From: Periplaneta americana
Lineage: Eukaryota > Arthropoda > Insecta > Blattodea > Blattidae
Direction of reading: 5' to 3'
DNA: 64,000 bases
Assembly (NCBI RefSeq): GCF_040183065.1
Contig: NC_091122.1
Coordinates: 78,546,955 to 78,610,954 of the forward strand
Shown: piece by piece, positions 58,011-64,000 of the stretch
Position numbering within the stretch: position 1 is the first letter of the stretch
Layout: each line of letters begins with the position of its first letter
The notes under the pieces: generated by a model
Database searches by the model: none
Told to the model about the DNA's origin: nothing
The model's input: the letters and a program-made list of their open reading frames with translations, nothing else
Program-made: the position numbers and the translations under genes

Positions 58011-59195
58011 TTTATTTTTACAGTTACTTGGAAACAGAAAGCTAAATCGCATGTTGCTCGCGTGTGATAAATCTCTTTCTTTTTAAACTTAGCGCACCAT
58101 ATCTAAAACTGTAGGATAGAACAATAATTAATAAATTGCTTGTTTAATTACTTAGGATGAAAGTAGTACTAATTAACAGTAAAACTCGATATTGTAATTC
58201 GACTTATAATAAATTATAAATGAGGAAGGCTATCAATAGGTCGATAAGAATAATCTTAATATATAAAAGTGAATGTGGGTATGTGTCTACGGCGGCCAGA
58301 CTCGAACCCCTTCTCTCCTGCCCAGCCCAACTGTCACTGTTCTCTCCGGCGGACACACTCCAAGTCCATCAACTGTCTCAATCCCTCGGAAGTTGTTATA
58401 AAAGAAGACGGAAAAGTTTCGAATTTAGTCAATGAACAGCCTAGCCTCAATTCAGGGTACAAAATTAATGAAATAGAGAATCAAGGAGAAATATGTTAGG
58501 CAAAATCTAACGGAGATATTACCAAATAGTACGTGGGCAAACAATATATACCCCACCTATTGTATTATTGAGCGAACAATGAGAAAAATTGCGCAATCTG
58601 GGTTAACTAAATATTAACTAAGTAATATACAAATACCAAATTATATTATGTATGTGTATATATAATTAAATAAAAAGGAAAATTTAACAAATAAATAAAT
58701 GGAATAGGAATATAAACTAAATATAAATTAAAGAAAGATAAAAAATAAAAGGATAAGAAAGGAAAAAAAAAACGTGACGTATAAGCGTCACATTATTTTA
58801 AAACAATAAGAATCTGTTTTACATACTTTTCCAACCTATATAAGCACCTGAAACGTAATTTCTTAGAGCAGCAGTCGGAAAATTTGTACTTACGATGACA
58901 TCACTGAACGCAACCCGCAATACACAAGATGTAATATCATTCGCGGAATACAAAACACTCTGTTCGGATCCCAGTGACGGACTCTCAACACAATCGTCCG
59001 ATCTAGACTGCACAATATTTAATTATAGATGGAGAGATTATATTTTATTTCACATTTATTTATACTGTGCTACAACAACCGAGGAAAATACGTCACAAAT
59101 TACCTCTCTTAATATAACTCGTAAATTTTCGCCTGCTAGTCACGATCTTAGTTTAGATATTACAAGTTTTCGTTCAGAAAACAAGTGTTTCGAAA
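58011..59195. other. unassigned; small hairpin at 58774-58791
   Basis: GTGACGTATAAGCGTCAC is a 6-bp stem with a 6-nt loop. GC-richer sequence at 58265-58390 includes GACTCGAACCCC, B-box-like on the minus strand. A 102-codon frame at 58895 is not recognised. Confidence 0.4.
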
Positions 59196-59199
59196 TATA

Positions 59200-59870
59200 T
59201 TGAATATATAGCCAAACATAGCAGCTATGAAGTGTAGCGGCAGGCGACCTATGATAGGACTACACATATTTTCTCTGGAGAACATTTTAAATAAATCTAA
59301 GCCAGTCTGGTGTGTTATACAATGACAACGTTTCATGTCCTCACTTATTTCCATCTCTCTTAATAACACGTTACTCCATCTAGTAAACGTTTTGAAGTCG
59401 TATTCCGAGTCCCATATGTTACTACAGATACGAGTTGCTTTATGTTCAGATTCATTTCTCTATATATTTTATTCATGCTGGAATAACTCCTCTTCTGTTG
59501 TATTTCCTTTAAGTGCAATCCCACCGAGAAAATATTCTTATACAGAGAATTCCTTCCTAACTCCGCGAGTGAACATTACTGTATCAATATCTGTGTTTCC
59601 ACCTAAAGCGAGAGATTAGACCACTTATGCATCTTAGATTTTATTTCTCATTCAGCTAGTATTTCAATATCCCTTATCCTCCTTTGTTTAGTCCGTGTGG
59701 ATAATTTCATACTGTTAAAAACATCGGATTATTCGGAACAAATAATGTTATCAACTTTATTCAGATATGTTTTAATGAACTGTCCTTCATTACAGCACTT
59801 CAATGATTTCGCGATTTTCAAAGCAATAGTATAACTTCCATGGAGTTCCTTTTGAATCATAGGTATCTTG
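59200..59870 (-). pseudogene. GTF2IRD2-like hAT transposase, N-terminal half
   Basis: Read leftward from about 59815: IAKSLKCCNEGQFIKTYLNK, VDNIICSE, FNSMKLSTRTKQRRIRDIEI. Then LALGGNTDIDTVMFTRGV holds the first catalytic Asp region (about 59560-59610); the family consensus is SLALDESTDVTDTAQ, so the Asp itself is now Gly. RKEFSV, YFLGGIALKGNTTEEELFQH and, after two stops, RICSNIWDSEYDFKTFTRWS follow to the stop at 59160. Four stops in an otherwise continuous frame. Together with 11112-12152 it shows this family at two places. Confidence 0.72.
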
Positions 59871-59929
59871 TTTCATCATATTTTAATGCCATAACTGTTA
59901 CATGAATTTATATTTTTATGTTTTAATTG

Positions 59930-60055
59930 CTTCGCTCAGTCCAGCCCGACCTTCATTCATAATGTTCTGCTCAAGGGCAGGTCTTTCACTGCAAACCCAG
60001 CATTCTCCAGTCTTTTTCTGTTTTCCTCTTTGTCTATTCATATGACCCATTTTTT
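59930..60055 (-). mobile_element. LINE 3' end
   Basis: The minus strand gives GACTGGAGAATGCTGGGTTT, GCAGTGAAAGACCTGCCCTT and GAGCAGAACATTATGAATGA, a retroposon tail I remember as frequent in cockroach DNA. Confidence 0.55.
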
Positions 60056-60134
60056 ACTTGGGAAAAGTAAATGCGTTAGCTTCCCGTTGCTTTCCGCACA
60101 CCACTCTCTCTTTCGCATCTTAAAAGTTCCCAAA

Positions 60135-60364
60135 AGGGCCCCAGCGTGGAGATGAGGAGAATAAATTTCACTAATTAGGCGAAAAGAAAATTATGTTTAT
60201 ATTTGTTTTCTGGGGTGGCAAAGGCTAATTGGGATTTCCCGGACTTTTATTGGGTCAAAAAACCTGATAGAATTGATATTTAACCGTTGCGGTGAATTTC
60301 GGTGAAGTCCAGACGTCCTAATTAGTCAAATCTACTCTCCTCACCTCCACGCTGGGACACCCTG
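60135..60364. mobile_element. MITE of about 230 bp with 45-bp inverted ends
   Basis: The left end CAGCGTGGAGATGAGGAGAA and reversed right end CAGCGTGGAGGTGAGGAGAG continue through CTAATTAGG. No duplication was found, so the outer limits are good to a few bases. Confidence 0.75.
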
Positions 60365-60514
60365 AACATAGCATGATGAGTCTTTTCAACGTAAAAGATT
60401 CCGGACGTAAACTATTCCCCCATTCCAATGTCCGGGAGGGGGATGCTGGGGAAGGACACATTACGCAGCAACCTAACATAGAGAAGAAAAGAAGATTGAG
60501 GATTGGAAAGTGGA

Positions 60515-61323
60515 GTTGCCAACCCTCCCGTATTTTCCGGGATCTCCCTATTTTCCCCTAATTTCTTACATTTTCTCGGCTCCCGTGTTTTTCTCCTCTT
60601 CGAGTATTTTTCTCCCTTACTTTTGCATCAGGCAAAAATCATTATTCTAAGTATTTGATTTTGCCGTGAATGATGATGGTTTATGTGACTAATTTTGTTG
60701 TTTAAGAGATGCTTTAAAATGTGCACTCCTTGTAAATGTTAAATGTTATGTTTTATTTAAAGACGCTCGCAACTGCCGAGGTTATATCAGCGTCGCCTGT
60801 GTCCCGGAATTTTGTCCCGCAAAAGTTCTTTTACATGCCAGTAAATCTACTGACATGAGCCTGTCGCATTGAAGCACACTTAAATGTCCTCGACCTGGCC
60901 CGGGATCGAACCCGCAACCTTGGGCATAGAAAGCCAACTCTATACCAACTACGGCAACCAGCCGAACAGTCCTTGTAGAAGGTAATGCTTGCCAGATATG
61001 AGTTTTAATGCTCACCTGTTTAAAATAAATAAATTTTGGAAAAACTGGCTCGTTTATTATAACCATACCAAGAAGTAATACTCAGACGAAGAGGGTGTTT
61101 TATCTCATGAACATCTATTGAAATGAGAGCTGCAAACTGCAGTCGACTTCAACTATTACGCGAAACAAAATCTGTCTCAAGATACTCTCATTTTAAGTCT
61201 AGCTGGCGAAGTATAGAATAAAGGACTTTATTAGAAACTGAACGGAATAATTTGTCAGTTTTCTATGTGAAATTTTGTCGATTCCTTATTCTCCCTTATT
61301 TCCTGCAAAAAAGTTGGCAACCC
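60515..61323. mobile_element. hAT-like MITE inserted in the LINE, itself holding a SINE
   Basis: The ends GTTGCCAACCCTCCC and (reversed) GGGTTGCCAACTTTTTTGC are hAT-like. CTCCCTATTTTCCCC near 60542 and CTCCCTTATTTCCTGC near 61290 continue the subterminal similarity. No 8-bp duplication is visible. Confidence 0.65.
60735..60969 (-). mobile_element. SINE (second family)
   Basis: Same family as 44704-44907: CTCGCAACTGCCGAGGTTAT at the 3' side and GGTTGCGGGTTCGATCCCGG as the B-box region on the minus strand. The duplication TCCTTGTA lies at 60727-60734 and 60970-60977. Confidence 0.88.
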
Positions 61324-64000
61324 TAGTAAGAACTCCTCTGCAAACAGGTAAGTTAGAAAACTTGAAGGAAGAAATAAGAAGAAACAATGTGGATATGATG
61401 GGAATATAAGAAGTGAGGTGGGATAATAGTGTCGAGTTAGTGAGTTATGAATTTAGGTTGTTTTATTCAAATGATGTTTGCGAAGAAACTCATGGTGTTG
61501 ATGTATTACTGGGACCTCATGTGAAAGAAAAAGTGATATCAGTGTGTTATATAGATGACCGGGTGATAATGGTGACTACAAAGGGAAGAAAATGGGCCTA
61601 GTGCTAGTGCAAGTTTGTATGCTGAAGCATATGAATATGACTATGAATAGTGGATTTGCAGACGAGGAAGTGGAAGAAAGCTATGACAAGATAAAAGAGA
61701 TAGCTGAGAAGGAGAAGAAAGAAGCATGCAAAGTCATAATGGGCGTCTGTAACGCAGTTGTAGAAGAAGGTCAAGATGAAAGAACAGTTGAAACATATGG
61801 ATTGGGAAGAAGAAATGACAAAGGAGAATCTTTGGTAATTTTTTGTAAAAGAAATGCAATGCTTGTTGCAAATACATTATTCCAACAACATAAACGAAGA
61901 AATCCACATGGACATGCCCAAGGGACGAAAGCAGATACCAGATAGATTACATACTGGTACAAGAAAGATTCCGAATTGCTTAAAAAATGCGAAGACTTTA
62001 CCAGGAGCGGACATTAACTCAGATCATGTCCTCCTGTTAGACGAAGTAGATATACGTCTGAAAAAGATAAGAGAAAGACAAGTGACAAGGAAATTAAAAA
62101 CTGAAGAATGAAATTGAAAGAAGAGGATTTGAAGCAAATTTTCAAGTGAAAGCTGCTACATTAAAATCCACACCTGAGAATAGTAATGAATACTAGTCTC
62201 ATCTAAAAAGCTGTATAGAGACAACACCAGAAGAAACAACATACATAGAAGGTGTGAGAATTAAGAAACCTTGGGTCACAGAGAAAATATTGGAGAAGAT
62301 GGAGGAGAGGAGAAAATGGAAAAATGTCAACACAGAATAACGCAGAAGAGACTACAGGAAACTTAACGACGAACTAAGGAGAGATATTGATAAGGCGAAT
62401 GAAGAAATAGAAATAGAGGATATAGAGAGAAAAGGAAAATATAATTTAATGTACTGCGAAGTAAAATGTTTGGACTTCACAAATAAGAAAAGCAATTCCA
62501 TGTGCGTCATAGAGGACGAAATCGGAAATGAAATAATAGACAGACCAGGAATACTGAACAGTTGGGCAAAATATATAGAAGAGTTATATGAGACAAGGAA
62601 TCGTCCAGATGACTTCACTATAGAAGATGAAGCAGCCGTATCAGAAGATGAAAAAGGATATTCTATTTTAAGGGAAATGAAGAATGGGAAAGCAACAGGA
62701 GTTGATGGAATTCCCATTGAATTAGTGAAATGCTTGGATGAAGAAAAGAAAGACATTATATCATTATGCAACGAAGTATATGAGAAAGGCGAATGGCCTA
62801 AAGATTTCACGGAGACAGTGTTGCTTCCAACCAAAGAAAAATAATGCCAAGAAATGTAACGAGTTCAGGACTATCAGCCTGATATCACACTCGGCGAAGA
62901 TTGTTCTGCGAATACTGAATCGACGTTTATATTCTAAGATGGAAGAATAGTTGGAACAAGAGCAGTTTGGCTTCAGGGAGGGAAAAGGTACGAGAGATGC
63001 AATTGGACTGCTACCAACAATCGGCGAAAGATACCTAGAGAAGAATGAAGAAGTGTATATAAGCTTATGTAGTATTTGTGGACCTAGAAAAAGGCGTCTG
63101 ATAGAGTGGATTGAAATACTGATGGGGATCCTAAAGAAAATTGGCGTGGATTGGAAAGGGAGGACGCTGTTCAGTAACCTTTATATGAAATAACGGATCA
63201 AAGTCAGGATAGAAGAAATGTCAGAAGGAAGTGAAATAGGGAGAAGAGTACGACAAGAACGCCCTTTATCACCTACCCTTTTCAACATCTGCTTGGAGGA
63301 TTTAGTGAAGGACTATTTTCAGAACATGGGAGGAATGATAGTAAGAGGAAGAAGAATAAATTGTATAAGATTTGCTGATTATATGAAGTTGTTAGCAGAA
63401 GAAGAGATGATACTAAAGGATATGCTGCTGGAGCTAAATCACAGCTGTAAGCAGTATGGAATGAAGATAGATACCAACAAGACGACGAACATGGTCAATG
63501 GAAAAAAAGTAAAGAAAATAGACTTGCGAAATCTAAATGAGGCAGTAGAGCAAGTGGACAGATTCAGATACTTGGGGTGTACTATAAGCAGTAACATGAG
63601 CTGCTGTCAAGACGTCAAAAGGAGAATAGTAATGACAAAGGACGCTTTTAATAGAAAAAGGAACATCTGTTGCGGAATTCTAGAGAAAGAACTAAGGAAG
63701 AGACTAGTGAAGTGCTTTGTGTGGAGTGTAACATTATGTGGGTCAGAAAGATGGACATTACGACGAAGTGAATAGAAGCGACTAGAAGTATTTGAAATAT
63801 GGATACGGAGGAGGATGGAGCGTGTGAAGTGGACAAACAGAATAAGAAATAAAGCTGTGTAATAAAGAGTGGATGAAGAAGGAATTGTGCTCAAACTGAT
63901 TAGAAAGAGGAAAAGGCATTGGCTGGGTCATTGGTTGAGAAGAAACTGCCTACTGAAGGATGCACTGAAAGGAATGGTAAACGTGAAAATAGTTCGGAAC

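Larger units (their letters stand above)
60370..64000 (+). pseudogene. RTE/Jockey-like LINE: endonuclease and reverse transcriptase, cut by window edge
   Basis: It starts before KRRLRIGKW (to 60513), is interrupted by a MITE (60515-61323), and resumes VRTPLQTGKLENLKEEIRRN at 61326. Endonuclease motifs: VDMMGIXEVRW (about 61390) and, after 61592, NAVVEEGQDERTVETYGLGR. A NSDHVLLL motif lies near 62010. RT: NGKATGVDGIPIELVK (62685), EFRTISLISHSAKIVLRILN, EQFGFREGKGTRDAI, RRVRQERPLSPTLFNICLED and IRFADYMKLLAEEE (FADD now FADY, 63371-63382). The thumb DRFRYLGCTISSNMS is near 63555. Stops at 62948, 63190 and 63773, plus frame changes, disable it. The C-terminal RHWLGHWLRRNCLLKDALKG reaches the edge. 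Confidence 0.88.

Noticed and set aside
58774..58791. regulatory hairpin (GTGACG...CGTCAC)
   Set aside because: A 6-bp stem is expected by chance at this scale and nothing around it suggests a function.
62352..62834. 160-codon minus-strand Ser-rich gene
   Set aside because: It is the antisense shadow of the LINE reverse transcriptase.

Overview
The window looks like nuclear DNA from an insect, most likely a cockroach or relative (Blattodea). It is AT-rich and has no operon structure or convincing host exon. It is packed with tRNA-derived SINEs, mariner/Tc1, hAT, piggyBac-like and Sola-like DNA transposons, and Jockey-, RTE- and Tx1-like LINEs. Several SINE and LINE tails resemble sequences I remember from Periplaneta americana. 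That species call rests on memory, not on a search.

Layout. 1-5 kb: mariner fragment, three SINEs (one split by a LINE tail) and a short telomere-like CCTAA run. 5.2-9.3 kb: a degenerate Sola-like transposon with TTAA/TCAA ends, loaded with a hAT, a mariner foldback and a SINE. 9.5-12.2 kb: GTF2IRD2-like hAT remains with a tandem array. 13-15.5 kb: direct-plus-inverted 140-bp repeats and a mariner-like element with both ends. 16-26 kb: sparse DNA with a fragment of a multicopy insect gene, a LINE end and two deletion-derivative mariners. 26.7-30.5 kb: a hAT carrying a 13-unit minisatellite and a TA-flanked element with mariner coding sequence. 31.7-35.4 kb: microsatellites and two inverted minisatellite arrays. 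36-38 kb: a broken hAT. 40.2-41.7 kb: a Tc1 element with perfect 29-bp inverted ends.

43.3-51 kb is the richest part. A Jockey-like LINE (minus strand) is split by a hAT (43805-45639, 8-bp TSD), which itself holds a SINE. The LINE is split again by a TA-flanked MITE, which holds a second hAT (45951-48146). That second hAT has an unbroken 494-codon transposase ORF and a perfect 8-bp TSD. Next to it a SINE tail holds a TTAA-flanked piggyBac-like element that contains a LINE tail and a further TIR element.

53-57 kb: a Tx1-like LINE (ORF1 with CCHC knuckle, ORF2 RT with YADD) interrupted by a fragment of another multicopy gene. 59-64 kb: GTF2IRD2-like hAT fragment, a MITE, and a LINE with endonuclease and RT domains, broken by a MITE and running off the right edge.

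Nothing here works together as a pathway. The content is a layered record of mobile elements. The only long coding sequence that looks intact is the 494-aa hAT transposase. Boundaries without a target-site duplication are approximate.
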